From a virus: 64,000 bases of DNA. Location of the stretch: IMG/VR virus record IMGVR_UViG_3300047546_001733, positions 1 to 64,000 of that record; one strand, given 5' to 3'. Numbering within the stretch: the first letter of the stretch is position 1; the number at the start of each line of letters is the position of its first letter. The notes beneath the pieces are model-generated. The model searched no databases. It was given only the letters and a program-made list of their open reading frames with translations, and was not told the DNA's origin. The position numbers and the translations under genes were made by a program. Shown piece by piece: positions 41,201 through 51,674 of this stretch.

Positions 41201-43173
41201 CTCAAGCTACTGAAGACTTAGTTAATCTGAATCTAACCGCAAAAGAGTATCTAGACGTTTTAATAAAAATTAGAGATACAAACTACGAGATAGAACAGAA
41301 TAAGCCCCGAGCGGACCCTGAATACATTGGTGGTGGTGGTGGTAATTCAGACGATGCTGGGTACGGAAAAAGTGCTACTTTACGAAGTAGAATTGGTTCC
41401 GAAATTAAGGCAGTTAACGATGCAATAAGAGAACAACGCAGGTTACTAGAAGACTTAGAAGACGACGGTGGCGAAATGTCACCAGAACTCAAAGCGTTGA
41501 TGGACAATCTTGATGCTCTTAATGTAAAAGTTGGAGATTACACAAGTAGCCTTGAACTAGCAAAAAAGACTGTTGAAGGAATTAACGAATTAACAGCAAA
41601 ACAAACTCAAGCGCAATTAGAGCAGTTTGCAATAGCTCAGGGTTTAGGTTCTGAGTACTCCGCACAGGCTACCGCTAAGATGGACGAATTTAAACAAACC
41701 TCAGAATATTTAAAGTCTGAAGAATTTGAAAGATTTGCCCTTCTTGCTCGTGTGAGAGAAGCACTCAAACTACAGCAAGGTCTTGCATTTGAGCAGAATA
41801 AGTCTGTAAGTGCTATTACACTGATGAAAAATAATATGCTTGGGTATAATATTACTTTTAAAGAAGCCGTAGAGTTAGCAAAAGACTTTCAAAATTCCCT
41901 CAGAAGTCTTGCTACAGGAACTTTATTAAGTAAATTATCCCTAGAAGACCAATTAACCTACCAAACAAATCGCTTATCCCTAACAGGTCCAAATGCACCA
42001 CAGAATCAAGGTGACCTTTTTGACGCACTAAATAGTTCTTTAAACTTGTATTTCCAAAAAACAAATGAAGGACAGAAAAACACCGGAAATAGACTCGTTG
42101 ATATTGCTAAGGACGATGCTGCTCGTCGTCAAGAAATTACCGAGCAGTACAATGAAGATTTGCTTGATATGCAGGAAGACTATGAGAAGAGAAAACTAGA
42201 GTTACTTAAAAATAGTGAGATAGAAAAGCGTCAAGGTAAAGTAGACTTTTATGATACCTTGTTTAATGCAGATAGTTTAACTCCACAACAGATGCAAGAA
42301 GCATCAGCAAAGTACGAACAACTCTTCACAGAAGTCAGTGACTTACGCAATAAAGGTGAGTTTGAAAAAGCAACTGCCCTACTAGAGGCTGGTACATCCC
42401 AGATTGTTAACGAAATTAACTATCAACAGGAAGTAGCAGAAAACCAAAACAAAATAAAAGAAGCTGACGCAGATATTGCAGAACTTCGAAGAGAATACAA
42501 CGAGGCAGATTCCTCAGAAGAACGCCGCTCAATACTACAAAAAATTGAGAAAATAACAAAAGATAAAGAAATTGCAGAAAATCGCATAAAGCAGATTAAT
42601 GAAATTCGCACCCTTCAGATTGATGCAGACAATGAGCGGGTTACGCAAGCACGGAAAAATGAAGATACAATTACAAGTGACTACCTGAAATCTGTAGATG
42701 AGAGAAAACAAGCGTATCTTGATGCACTTGCAGAACAGGACGCCGCCTATAAAAAATCTGTTGATGAGGCAAAATCTCAATTTGACGACATAGGTAGAAA
42801 ATCACTTGTCACACTCACGTTTATTCAAGGTATTTTAAAGTATGCGGACGAAATTCCAAAACTTTTTGAGGCGGCTACTAATGGTACAGCGATGGGTCAG
42901 GATTACTTACTAAAGACTATCGACTATCGTAAGCAAGTACTACTAGACCAAACCCCTGTTGAACTAAGACCATTTCTTGATAAATTTTTTACAAGTGTTG
43001 AGCGATTAGAGCCGGGCTTTGGTCAACAATTAGGTGTTTTGGGGAAGACACTAGAATTGGACAAAACACTACTAGACACTAATCTTAAGCTGTCACTGTT
43101 AAATCAGACACTTACAAGGACAAATGAGATATTCTCCACAATGCCCCTATTTCTACAGAGAGGTAACACGTAA
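38230..43173 (+). CDS. Tape measure protein, 1647 aa
   Basis: Sets tail length; at 1.5 angstrom per residue about 250 nm. Long helical stretches, a Gly-rich linker (about residues 317-340), a hydrophobic stretch near 590-620, then the common TMP segment (QRKFGGTLEENLQGL, ALKEFFSGDITSLSRRF). C-terminal coiled coils. GGAG upstream of the ATG. Confidence 0.9.
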   Translation: MAGINIPISFTTAGAEDVLRAISSIETKLKSLSVPSSSKLFGGGIDKAFPAATTITGGILDASGQTGEKRKQLFDILSASSTRTLSTGELSQVETLLKTLSGKLSATQKKFLEEVIQNQKSTINSFVRAAEAGGFSVLEGKDGKRKLNFENLKKAILANIQSLREAYVLSEKDIAEIDALISKNDTAGIIGLLEKVRSSDRITERLKNDPKSGQDPQFNQDIANFKAKLTPQSRKAFQKALDEIIDAFLAEAIKAAKETKADPATKPKRSERKKVAKEVPVAEEETPVVTPPEPKRRPKRIDSSTSGVRYGRFDTSGMGGGGSGGGIVPPTGGGGYNFDGGEIEDYFDRVRRRFGRITASFQAANAVARDSLRTITPESVEEFLTVFRKNLVQFRQGTEQILVEEGPLRDLDPEVSRRLSERIVGVATSAEFGNLSQEQQAQRARVLGRESLDEFFPDLDSETAERALRVFSQQVLATTKEFKVVTETIDNINAELSRTARIEAEELIQQGRATGDQRYFEEARRRNRQRRVLFVGKDLEVQSKAEEDLTDEERASLPSKVNYDIESNKRTVNRGILQAMGRPRGIFEQVATLGGRVAAIFSLVQFTIGNAVMQLQQFTEQANQLERVSATVGALAGNFESFSGALDLAATQQRKFGGTLEENLQGLTSLIPVSKRYNADLEQLDNIARRLAIVDPLQGFSGAAIALKEFFSGDITSLSRRFEIDRATLNSIKEAGDKTAQLQKLDEVLNKLGISNEVLNARTQTTAAVFDRLGGTTSNLSASFGFLIQEAIAPSAGALDRWLGQWSYLTAQIVEDKALLLEVSKGFAEINKIVREYLNLPVGDRTVKQLEEIQIAQNEVIRKYNEARDTQVKFIKDAETALQLARIAAEGGPNNILADLANVYSEDEVFGLVGMDDRQFRTMVLQAEALTSLRDELIGWLNTPWGLQGAIINENFSPEQSALLVEILDQLVTKRNDLSEADRETLFADVTQATEDLVNLNLTAKEYLDVLIKIRDTNYEIEQNKPRADPEYIGGGGGNSDDAGYGKSATLRSRIGSEIKAVNDAIREQRRLLEDLEDDGGEMSPELKALMDNLDALNVKVGDYTSSLELAKKTVEGINELTAKQTQAQLEQFAIAQGLGSEYSAQATAKMDEFKQTSEYLKSEEFERFALLARVREALKLQQGLAFEQNKSVSAITLMKNNMLGYNITFKEAVELAKDFQNSLRSLATGTLLSKLSLEDQLTYQTNRLSLTGPNAPQNQGDLFDALNSSLNLYFQKTNEGQKNTGNRLVDIAKDDAARRQEITEQYNEDLLDMQEDYEKRKLELLKNSEIEKRQGKVDFYDTLFNADSLTPQQMQEASAKYEQLFTEVSDLRNKGEFEKATALLEAGTSQIVNEINYQQEVAENQNKIKEADADIAELRREYNEADSSEERRSILQKIEKITKDKEIAENRIKQINEIRTLQIDADNERVTQARKNEDTITSDYLKSVDERKQAYLDALAEQDAAYKKSVDEAKSQFDDIGRKSLVTLTFIQGILKYADEIPKLFEAATNGTAMGQDYLLKTIDYRKQVLLDQTPVELRPFLDKFFTSVERLEPGFGQQLGVLGKTLELDKTLLDTNLKLSLLNQTLTRTNEIFSTMPLFLQRGNT

Positions 43174-43569
43174 ATGGCAGTAATTCAAATTAGCGGTTAT
43201 CTACCAGATAATACAACAGCGTTTAGTTACGAAATACGCCCGAATGAAATTCAGGAAAGTATAAGAAATTATACTGAAGACATTCAGGCTTTGGACGGTA
43301 CCTTTCATAGATTTCATCGTAATTACAAGCGTCAGTTTAAACTTGTGTTTAACAATGTTCAGTCTGGTACAGCAAATACTCTTCGCACGATATTTATGAC
43401 ACCAATTCAGATGAGTTTTCAAAACATAGACGGGGTAAAATTTACCGTATTTACAGAGGCTGGTTCTTTCTCAGCTAACTTAAACGGCGGTTCTGTTGCC
43501 CTAAAAAAAGACACGAATAATGAGAGGATTAAACTCTACAATGTGGGATTAAATTTGGTGGAAAAATGA
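43174..43569 (+). CDS. Small tail tip protein, 131 aa
   Basis: Begins one base after the tape measure stop. Beta-rich; position and size fit a distal tail or tip-hub accessory. Not otherwise recognised. Confidence 0.55.
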   Translation: MAVIQISGYLPDNTTAFSYEIRPNEIQESIRNYTEDIQALDGTFHRFHRNYKRQFKLVFNNVQSGTANTLRTIFMTPIQMSFQNIDGVKFTVFTEAGSFSANLNGGSVALKKDTNNERIKLYNVGLNLVEK

Positions 43570-45260
43570 GTACAATACAACAAAAACTTTATATTATTAA
43601 TAATGGTACTCAGATTGAGATACCAGACTCCTACATTATCTCATTAGATGGTGGCTACAATACTAGTTTTGAAGACACTAATCAGTTTACTCTTGGATTA
43701 GCCGCACCCACAACATCCAGAGTGAAACTAGTAAAACCAACGTCAGGGCAGTTTCCTGCCCTGACACAAATACTAGAAAGAGATTATAACTGGCGTATGT
43801 TACGGATTAAAATAACGTCGTCTATAGATGGTGGGGTGTTTACTACTACATTTGATGGACTTTTTTTTGAGAGGAGTGAGGACACTGCTACGGTATCATT
43901 TATCTGTCGTGGTCCTCTAGACCTCATAAACATCATTAAAATACAGACGCCATTACTGAGAAATCGGAAAGTAGCCACGTCGATTACAGACGTACCGAAT
44001 GGGGCTACTAATCCGCAGATAGATAACTTACTAAATCAACAAAACCCAACAATTGCAAGTGGTTCATCTGTGGGTATAATAAATAGTATTCTCTGGTTAG
44101 CCGGTGGTAGACCACACAAATACGCCTCGCTATATACAGAACAATATACTACAGTGTCAAGTCAATTCCCTAAGTTTTACTTTGATTGTGAAAATTCAAT
44201 AGTAAATCCCGAATGGATTTGGTTTAACTACGAGAATCTTTACAGCGACCTTTCTCAATTATGTAAATCTTCAGGTGGTGTATTAAAACAAGACACCGAC
44301 GGGGTAGTTCGCTACTCAAATGTGTACTCCTTCCGAAAAGCATGGAGTGGTTTTACACTTACTGATAGTAATGCCACCAGTTTTACTTTAGGCGAGTCTG
44401 GTACTGAACCGTACTCGAAAGTAATTGTAACATTTACTCCCCGCTTTCTTTCCGGAAGTAAAGAAATCTATAAACAGAATTTTTCTGAATTTATACAGGC
44501 AGGTCAGTCAGTTGAGAGAGAAATTCAGTTTAGTCAACCTGTTTTTTCTTTGTTAAACAAAACAGTTTCTGGGCAACTTTCAGACAGCATAGTCAATAAC
44601 TCCTTTAATTCGGTAAAAGACTTTATTTCTGCGCTAGATGTTAAAGGTACAAAAAGGGTAGTTTACGCACGGGTACAACCGTATAGTGGACTATATATTG
44701 ATAAGTATATAGCGACAAGCGGTATCGGTAACTTTGTAAAAGCACAAAATACAAATGCGGTACCAAGTCAATCTATTAATTTGTATGTGGTAAACTCGGG
44801 ATTAGCAGACTCTCCCACACTCTTTGTCGCCGATGTAACTTTATTTGGGAGAACGTTAGAGGCTTCAAAAACAGAAAACTATATTGACACGATAAATCAG
44901 TACCCGTCAATATCTGGATTTAAGCAGTTAACAATTCCGGACAATCCGTACATCCAGACAAAAAACGATGCAAAGCGTGTAGTGGATTTAACAAAGTATC
45001 TTTTAGAAAATCCAAGGCAAAAAATAACGGCTAACGACGTACCATACACAAGTGGAGTTTCTTTAGGTGACACCATATATGTAGACAGTGTCTCAACCAC
45101 CGTGTCTGGTTATTTTAAGGTAACTAGTCTAAACTACACTCGTAATGGAGCCGCTATGAATTTAGGACTAGTTTCTGTTTCAGGATTGTATCAATCTTCA
45201 GATTTTTTCACTATTGGTACAGCCTATAATGATAGTGACACAAAACGCTTGTCATTTTAA
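43566..45260 (+). CDS. Tail tip/baseplate protein, 564 aa
   Basis: Four-base overlap with the preceding gene. Beta-rich throughout, with a T4 gp27-like order of strands suggested by position (tail hub). No enzymatic motif seen. Confidence 0.55.
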   Translation: MSTIQQKLYIINNGTQIEIPDSYIISLDGGYNTSFEDTNQFTLGLAAPTTSRVKLVKPTSGQFPALTQILERDYNWRMLRIKITSSIDGGVFTTTFDGLFFERSEDTATVSFICRGPLDLINIIKIQTPLLRNRKVATSITDVPNGATNPQIDNLLNQQNPTIASGSSVGIINSILWLAGGRPHKYASLYTEQYTTVSSQFPKFYFDCENSIVNPEWIWFNYENLYSDLSQLCKSSGGVLKQDTDGVVRYSNVYSFRKAWSGFTLTDSNATSFTLGESGTEPYSKVIVTFTPRFLSGSKEIYKQNFSEFIQAGQSVEREIQFSQPVFSLLNKTVSGQLSDSIVNNSFNSVKDFISALDVKGTKRVVYARVQPYSGLYIDKYIATSGIGNFVKAQNTNAVPSQSINLYVVNSGLADSPTLFVADVTLFGRTLEASKTENYIDTINQYPSISGFKQLTIPDNPYIQTKNDAKRVVDLTKYLLENPRQKITANDVPYTSGVSLGDTIYVDSVSTTVSGYFKVTSLNYTRNGAAMNLGLVSVSGLYQSSDFFTIGTAYNDSDTKRLSF

Positions 45261-45269
45261 GAGGTTTAG

Positions 45270-47648
45270 ATGCAATTTACGTTTGATTATCCCTCAAGAT
45301 TCGAGGATGGACAGGCACTATCTGCCTACGATATTAATAAGTACAGACAAAACAACGCACTTATCCGCAAGTTACTGTATAGTCCGCAACAACTTCCTAT
45401 GGATTCTAATATATACTCACCTAAGTCAGTTCCTTTGCGTAGCTTATCTCTAGTTAAATCGCAGGAAACTCTTTGGATTGGTTCTTTCATGTATCGTACC
45501 GGTATGAAAAAAGCATACCTCGGTATGAGTATTTCTTTAGAAAACGCAATCACAATTAACTCAGATATAAGTGTTAGTGCGAACACGGAATTATTCAACA
45601 CAATGGGTCTAGGAATAATACTAAAGTACACTAATCTTACATATAAGCAAATACTTGCTAAAGGTGCTTCTCACTTCGGCTACTTCGATGCAGTTAATAT
45701 ACGCACGGCAATCGATACAGGAACTCCAATCTCAAACGGAAAAGGTATCGACTTTTTTGTAAAGAACGGGAGGGCATCTGCAAATGTAACCCCTAGTGGA
45801 ACAGCGTGGCAAACGTTAGACCCCTCAAAAAGAATTACAACTATTGAGGTTGACCTCGAGGGCTATTCACGCGTTTTTCAAGACGGTGAGATTGTTCCTG
45901 TAAGTATTTTATTACTTGCCAGCACTAGTAATACTGATGCGGTGTTTTCTCAATCAACCCCCGCAAATTTTCCAGATAGTGTATTAGTATATCCTTATGT
46001 TAAGCATACTATGTTTTATGCGGAGACTGATGGAGACCTGTCGTACAGTAAAAACTGGAGTGAAATACCCGCAGTAGTTACTTCTGGAACCTCAGTACTT
46101 TCGAAAAACAATCTAAATGCACTAAGTGATAAACAAACATACATAATTGAGCGTCTAAGTAATCGTCCCGGAATACTAACAGGCTCTGTAATGTATTATG
46201 GTACCTATGCAGGTACAATGGCACAGCGGTACATAAGCTATGACTTTGATAATCTGGATGAGTATTTTACGAAGAGTACCAATGTAGCTGAGGCTGGTAC
46301 ATCTCAGTCACAGGTAGCAAGAGCAACAACAACAAACGCAGAAACTACTCTGGCAACTTTTGCGTGGAATCCATATTTAGATTATTACAATCAAATACTA
46401 GTTGACTACAAATTCTACGGTAATACCGACACAAAGCAGTTCATGATAGTTGAAATACCCAGTGCCCCGGTCGCCCAACCCCATTTACGTCAAACTGACG
46501 GCGATAATGGTTCTGGCGGTAAAATACTGGCTGGTAATCTATTTGGCGGTGCTAAATATGTCAAAAGTCCCGAAGCCGCAACCCTTGCAGATGTTTCTTG
46601 GTCTTACCCAGCGACCGCCGTAAAAAATATATACGACGCTATCTACACAACTAGTTCTATCAGCAATCCTCTTTACAAAATATATCCATTTCAAGTAAGA
46701 ATACCAAGCCCTTCTACGCCGGTGTTTAAACTTGAAGACGATGAGTATAAATATGATTCCTATTTTCGTAAGGGATTCTATCAGGACACTACCGCAATTA
46801 CATTCACTTCTGGAGAGACTTCAGGCTCCTACCGAAAGTGGAAACTTCCAAAGGCGTTTGATGAAACAACCTCAGGTACATTTACTTCTCAAATAGGGTT
46901 TATTGCAGAAATTTCTGGTAATCTACTTCCATTTCCTCTTTCAGAATCGTATGAATACCAGAGAGTTGCGAACTACAATAACTCTGAATGGTCTTGGGTC
47001 GCACCCGTAAGTGGTACTGCTGGCTACCGCCCAATATACATAAATCTGTACGACCATAGTTTTAATAAAATTGCTAAGAAGGCAAATTACATTTCTTTTA
47101 TGCACCTAATCAGTGCCTCTGCATTTAATTCGGTTAATCTTGTCTATTCAGTTGACTCGGAGTTAGATGGTAATTCACTTACAACATACTCAGGTCTAAG
47201 AACAACTATATCCGGAATTAATAGTGACTTAGACACATTTTATACAAATTTATTCCAGAGTAATCCACATTTTTCTCGATATCAGATGTTCTGGGGAGCA
47301 CCTCAAAGTTTTGTGAATAGTCAAAATATTATTCAGGAATACACTAAGAAATTTTTTATGTTTACTCAATCAAGAAAAGGTGACATACTTATTGTACGTG
47401 GGAGAAATGTTAATTTAAATTACGGCTCATTGAATCAAATAACTCGTTCTGGTGACCCAGCAGGTTCATTTATCTCTCCCAATGACGTTGATGTTTCTTT
47501 TGAGAAAACACAAAATTTAATTAGTAGCGATACAGAACAAACAATTATCTATAACTTAAGTAACGCCGATGGACTTGCTTACGGACAGCAATATTATCTT
47601 ACAGGTGACATTATTTATGCCGCCGAGTTTTTTGAGGAGCCATCATGA
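45270..47648 (+). CDS. Minor tail protein, 792 aa
   Basis: Starts with FDYPSRFEDGQALSAYDIN, then long Ser/Thr/Tyr-rich beta regions. Probably an upper fibre or tip structural protein. Confidence 0.6.
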   Translation: MQFTFDYPSRFEDGQALSAYDINKYRQNNALIRKLLYSPQQLPMDSNIYSPKSVPLRSLSLVKSQETLWIGSFMYRTGMKKAYLGMSISLENAITINSDISVSANTELFNTMGLGIILKYTNLTYKQILAKGASHFGYFDAVNIRTAIDTGTPISNGKGIDFFVKNGRASANVTPSGTAWQTLDPSKRITTIEVDLEGYSRVFQDGEIVPVSILLLASTSNTDAVFSQSTPANFPDSVLVYPYVKHTMFYAETDGDLSYSKNWSEIPAVVTSGTSVLSKNNLNALSDKQTYIIERLSNRPGILTGSVMYYGTYAGTMAQRYISYDFDNLDEYFTKSTNVAEAGTSQSQVARATTTNAETTLATFAWNPYLDYYNQILVDYKFYGNTDTKQFMIVEIPSAPVAQPHLRQTDGDNGSGGKILAGNLFGGAKYVKSPEAATLADVSWSYPATAVKNIYDAIYTTSSISNPLYKIYPFQVRIPSPSTPVFKLEDDEYKYDSYFRKGFYQDTTAITFTSGETSGSYRKWKLPKAFDETTSGTFTSQIGFIAEISGNLLPFPLSESYEYQRVANYNNSEWSWVAPVSGTAGYRPIYINLYDHSFNKIAKKANYISFMHLISASAFNSVNLVYSVDSELDGNSLTTYSGLRTTISGINSDLDTFYTNLFQSNPHFSRYQMFWGAPQSFVNSQNIIQEYTKKFFMFTQSRKGDILIVRGRNVNLNYGSLNQITRSGDPAGSFISPNDVDVSFEKTQNLISSDTEQTIIYNLSNADGLAYGQQYYLTGDIIYAAEFFEEPS

Positions 47649-49513
47649 CCGACATAAAAAATAAACCACTTTCAGTGATAGATGCCGCTCTTGATAAAGA
47701 GGCTTCATACCCACCAACTAATAAATCTATTTTTAATCCGTACACTGGTGGTATAATTAAAATAGACTCTGTTGACTCTATAGCCTCCTCATTCAGTATT
47801 TTTACGGGGAAAACATTTACCCCATCAACAGTACTACTTAAAGATAATGTTACACTGCGTTTAGGCATCCCTACTTTTATCGTGCGCTTAAAGAAAGTAA
47901 ATACTCTTTACTATAAATTTCGAATTTTTTTCAGTTTGTCGCCTACTGACTTTTATGGTACTCTCGGTAACTCTAGTAAAGAAACATACTGCGATGTGAA
48001 TTTGTTTACTGACATCACTGGTACTAACGTACTCCCTTCACTAGGTTATGTAGCCCAGACAGAAGTAAGCAACGCAAAAGTATTAACGAGTTTACTTAGT
48101 CTGTATACTATTGACGAAATTATTAGTAAAATCGACACCATAAAAAATAATACGTACACAACACTTAATGATAAGGTAGCGGCTATATATGCAAACTTAG
48201 ATTTTCTTCAAATATATGCACAAATATCGCCTTTAACAATTAATCCAAATCCAGCGGGAGTTGATGCTGATTACCATAACTCTTACCGAGAGCCTACATT
48301 ATTAGCCGCCCAGTTTACTCTTATTGAGTCTGGTTTATCCATGCCATCATTACCAACATTGTCCGCAAATAAACTTAAGTTTTCTTTAAAGACAAAAAAC
48401 ATAAAGTCAGTGAAACTTAAGATAAGCCTAGGAAATTCCACAGGAACATCCGCAACATTTTTAGACTCGGTAACGAGAGTAATTAAACTTGACTTAAATA
48501 GTCCATATGTTACATTGACTACAAGTAATGACGGTTTTAATTTAGCATCGGTAGTATACCCACTTGAGAACCTAAGCACTGCCGAACTCGACGGCGGTAT
48601 TCTTTTTGATGTAAATAAACTCACCACAGCGTTTAACTACCAACTTGATGGGTTACCAGTAGATTCTTTTAATACTAATCTACTTCAACTCAAAAATGTA
48701 ATTGTAGAATTTGAGAGTGCTGACTCTGCAAATGGTGTTGTGCTAACAAATTTAGCCCCGTACTTCAGTGGCGTGGTAAAGTACGTATTGTCTATGTCGG
48801 CGTTAAATGCGGTAAACTCTATAGGAAAACCAGCAATTATTGCTCAGCGAAAGTCTAATTTTATTTATGTTTCAAATAGTAGTGTAACCCAATCTACACG
48901 AGGTGCGGCTTCGTTAAAAATAAACGTAAACAGTAGCACGCAACTAAAAGATTTTCTCGGTTTTTTAGTCGTGTTAAAAAACGCCGCAGGTACTTTAGTA
49001 TACTCTAAGATATTTACCGTAAGTGAGATGGTGTCAACAAACAAAACTCAGACAAATTTTTCATTGTCTATGCCAATAGACACGGCAGTAAACTATGTAG
49101 GTAATGTTTCCATCTACTCACTGGGTACTATATTTTCAACATCCACCGAATACTTTGCTGGTCTGCCGAAGATAACACTTAGTACACTCATTACAAAAGG
49201 AAATATTGTTTACAATACCAAAAAAAACTTCCTTAGTTTTAAAGGTCTCGCAACAGCACTTCCATTTGAAGGATTAGTTCGTATGCGGGTAACATACCCA
49301 CCACGAGAAAAATCAACTATTAAAACACCGGTAGAGCGTGATTTTAGTATTCTACCGTCGTTAGCATTTCAGTACCCAACTGGACTAGAAGGAACTACTT
49401 GGAGTAATGTACTTGTTTACCCAACAGTAACGTTTGCATTTACAATACCCTCGGTAAATTACTCGAGTTCATTTATCAACACAAACAATTTAGGGAGTAT
49501 AACATGGACATAG
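47645..49513 (+). CDS. Minor tail/fibre protein, 622 aa
   Basis: Lys/Ser/Thr-rich beta protein, coupled to its neighbours by short overlaps (GAGGAG upstream). Likely part of the fibre apparatus. Confidence 0.55.
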   Translation: MTDIKNKPLSVIDAALDKEASYPPTNKSIFNPYTGGIIKIDSVDSIASSFSIFTGKTFTPSTVLLKDNVTLRLGIPTFIVRLKKVNTLYYKFRIFFSLSPTDFYGTLGNSSKETYCDVNLFTDITGTNVLPSLGYVAQTEVSNAKVLTSLLSLYTIDEIISKIDTIKNNTYTTLNDKVAAIYANLDFLQIYAQISPLTINPNPAGVDADYHNSYREPTLLAAQFTLIESGLSMPSLPTLSANKLKFSLKTKNIKSVKLKISLGNSTGTSATFLDSVTRVIKLDLNSPYVTLTTSNDGFNLASVVYPLENLSTAELDGGILFDVNKLTTAFNYQLDGLPVDSFNTNLLQLKNVIVEFESADSANGVVLTNLAPYFSGVVKYVLSMSALNAVNSIGKPAIIAQRKSNFIYVSNSSVTQSTRGAASLKINVNSSTQLKDFLGFLVVLKNAAGTLVYSKIFTVSEMVSTNKTQTNFSLSMPIDTAVNYVGNVSIYSLGTIFSTSTEYFAGLPKITLSTLITKGNIVYNTKKNFLSFKGLATALPFEGLVRMRVTYPPREKSTIKTPVERDFSILPSLAFQYPTGLEGTTWSNVLVYPTVTFAFTIPSVNYSSSFINTNNLGSITWT

Positions 49514-51372
49514 ACCCAGATATTTATGTACCGAGTGAATCGCCTGAGAGAGAGTTTATTTATAACAACGAGACTCAGGAACTTATTTATCAAGTTCCGC
49601 TTGCCTTCACTCGGTACAATATAAAAAGAAACGCCGATGAACTCTACAACGATGACTCATCACAGTATTTTACATATAGTGGTAGTTGGAATGTTACTAC
49701 TGTTTCGAGAGAAAAAGATAATAGATATAAGAATATTAGCTTAAAAGCGTACTCTGGTGATTCTTTTAAGTTTTATTTAAACGTAGGCGCAGTAATTACT
49801 GAGTCTGGATTCTACCTAAGCGGTCCAGTAACTACTTCAGGAGTTTATAAAACTTTCACAGCGTATTCTGGAGAAAATGATGCAGTTACTAATGCAGTTA
49901 CATTTACTGCCCCGACAGATAACACAAGTGTGTACACAATGCCGTCGGTTGAAAACCTACGCTATATGCGCTTGTATCACTCCCCAATAACTGCGAGTGG
50001 TACATACCGTATCTATCAGTTTCTTCCACGCACGCTTATCCAAGTAGATGATTTAGAGGCGGACGTAATTGACACAGTTACACTACGAGTATCTGATAGC
50101 ATTGTTATCGGACCAAATCTTATTGAAGATAAGTCTATCCTTGGTCGTAAGATTGCTGACGGTACCGTATCAGGTGTGTTAATTACAGATGGTACAGTAA
50201 CCGGAAGTAAGATTGTTGCAAACACAATCTCGGGCGCACTCATTACTGCGGGTACAATTACAGGAGATAAAATAACCGCCTCAACTATATCCGGCAGTCT
50301 TATAGCGGCGAACACAATTACCGCCAATAAACTGTCAGTAAGTCAATTAGATGCCGTTGCAGGTAATATGGGTACTCTTGTAGTTAACAGCGGGATAACT
50401 GTCTCCGCAAGCGGATATATATCTGCCGGTAAAACAACAATTAATGCAAGCGGTATTACTATCGGCAATCTCTCTTCTACAAATGACGTTGTAGACTCAT
50501 TAAAAATTATTGGTTCAGGTACTGTTGGGGACATAGTAGGTATTGCATTCTTCAACGGTGCTCAAAGCCCTACGATACCAGTAGCATCCTTGCGGTTAGA
50601 CGGTGTAAACACTCTTGAAATTGCAAACGAAGTTTCGAGTAATAACGCCTCGATTCACATGAATTTCAATGAAAACTACACCGGTGCGTTTCGTGTAATT
50701 AACGGAGACATTGACATATCAAGGACACCGAGCAGTCCTTCCGACATCGCTCCGGGTGCAGTACGTGGTTACGATTCAGATGGCACTAACCTGTACGAAC
50801 TGAGTGCCGATGGGATATATTTAATGTCTACGGCTGGTGCATCTGTATTTAGTGTCGCTACAAGCACTGGGGCGGTCACGGTTACGGGGGACGTAGCCGT
50901 TAACACAAACAAAGTAAGTATCACAGCGTCAAATGGAAATACCAATATTCGTGGTAATGTAACAGTAAGTGGGAGTATCTCGCATAGGGACGCAGGAATT
51001 TTATCAAGGTCTGCGGGGCAGACTGTCAATGCTGGTACTTCTGCAAGAGTGCAACTAAACGTTGCTGGTACCGGCAATATTTTAGGGAACGCAACAACAT
51101 ACGAAGTTACTGTTACTAATGCCGGTCTTTACATTGTAAACGCCGCCGTGACTTCTACTACCACTAACTTACCATGGAATGTGCGCCAAAACGCCACCAG
51201 CTTTACAACGGGTACGCAAATGTTACCCGGTCTTACATTTAGCGACGGGCGGTCACTTAATACAACTATATTTTATTTAAGTGCTAATGATACTGTAGGG
51301 CTTTTTGTAAATAATACTGGCGGTAGTTCTGCTAGCGTAACTGGTGCCTTAAGAGTAGTGAGGTTAACATGA
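49504..51372 (+). CDS. Tail fibre, receptor-binding protein, 622 aa
   Basis: N-terminal beta domain, then a repeat region (residues about 205-280) with repeated I-(T/A)-(A/D)-(G/N)-T-I-(S/T)-G units as in trimeric fibre shafts, and a C-terminal jelly-roll-like domain (last 115 residues, beginning near QTVNAGTSARVQL) resembling C1q/TNF-type receptor-binding heads. Most likely contacts the host. Confidence 0.7.
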   Translation: MDIDPDIYVPSESPEREFIYNNETQELIYQVPLAFTRYNIKRNADELYNDDSSQYFTYSGSWNVTTVSREKDNRYKNISLKAYSGDSFKFYLNVGAVITESGFYLSGPVTTSGVYKTFTAYSGENDAVTNAVTFTAPTDNTSVYTMPSVENLRYMRLYHSPITASGTYRIYQFLPRTLIQVDDLEADVIDTVTLRVSDSIVIGPNLIEDKSILGRKIADGTVSGVLITDGTVTGSKIVANTISGALITAGTITGDKITASTISGSLIAANTITANKLSVSQLDAVAGNMGTLVVNSGITVSASGYISAGKTTINASGITIGNLSSTNDVVDSLKIIGSGTVGDIVGIAFFNGAQSPTIPVASLRLDGVNTLEIANEVSSNNASIHMNFNENYTGAFRVINGDIDISRTPSSPSDIAPGAVRGYDSDGTNLYELSADGIYLMSTAGASVFSVATSTGAVTVTGDVAVNTNKVSITASNGNTNIRGNVTVSGSISHRDAGILSRSAGQTVNAGTSARVQLNVAGTGNILGNATTYEVTVTNAGLYIVNAAVTSTTTNLPWNVRQNATSFTTGTQMLPGLTFSDGRSLNTTIFYLSANDTVGLFVNNTGGSSASVTGALRVVRLT

Positions 51373-51641
51373 GAGTTATTGAAATTTTCCCTGTGGTACG
51401 CTGGATTGAGATTGATTCTACGGGAGTAGAGCGTATTGAACCCCATGAACAGTGGGCTTTGGACGTAATTAGAAAAGAGCGGAACCGACTTCTTAGTGAG
51501 TCAGACTGGAGAGTTCTACCAGACTCCCCAATAACTAATAAAAATGAATGGTATGCGTATCGACAAGCCCTTCGTGATTTTCCTGAATTAGTTCTACAGA
51601 ACAAATTTAATGAAGTCCAGTGGGCAACACCACCGAGTTGA
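51369..51641 (+). CDS. Tail fibre assembly chaperone-like, 90 aa
   Basis: Matches the small phage tail chaperone pattern: RKERNRLLSESDW, LPDSPITNKNEW and YRQALRDFPE. ATGA-coupled to the fibre gene; expected to help fold it. Confidence 0.75.
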   Translation: MRVIEIFPVVRWIEIDSTGVERIEPHEQWALDVIRKERNRLLSESDWRVLPDSPITNKNEWYAYRQALRDFPELVLQNKFNEVQWATPPS

Positions 51642-51666
51642 CAAAAACAAAAAACAGAGGTATAAT
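51638..51666 (+). promoter_or_regulatory. Perfect sigma70 promoter abutting a start codon
   Basis: TTGACA (overlapping the previous stop), 17 nt, AGG-TATAAT. The predicted +1 is 51673, two bases before the next ATG. Confidence 0.85.
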
Positions 51667-51674
51667 ACAGTATA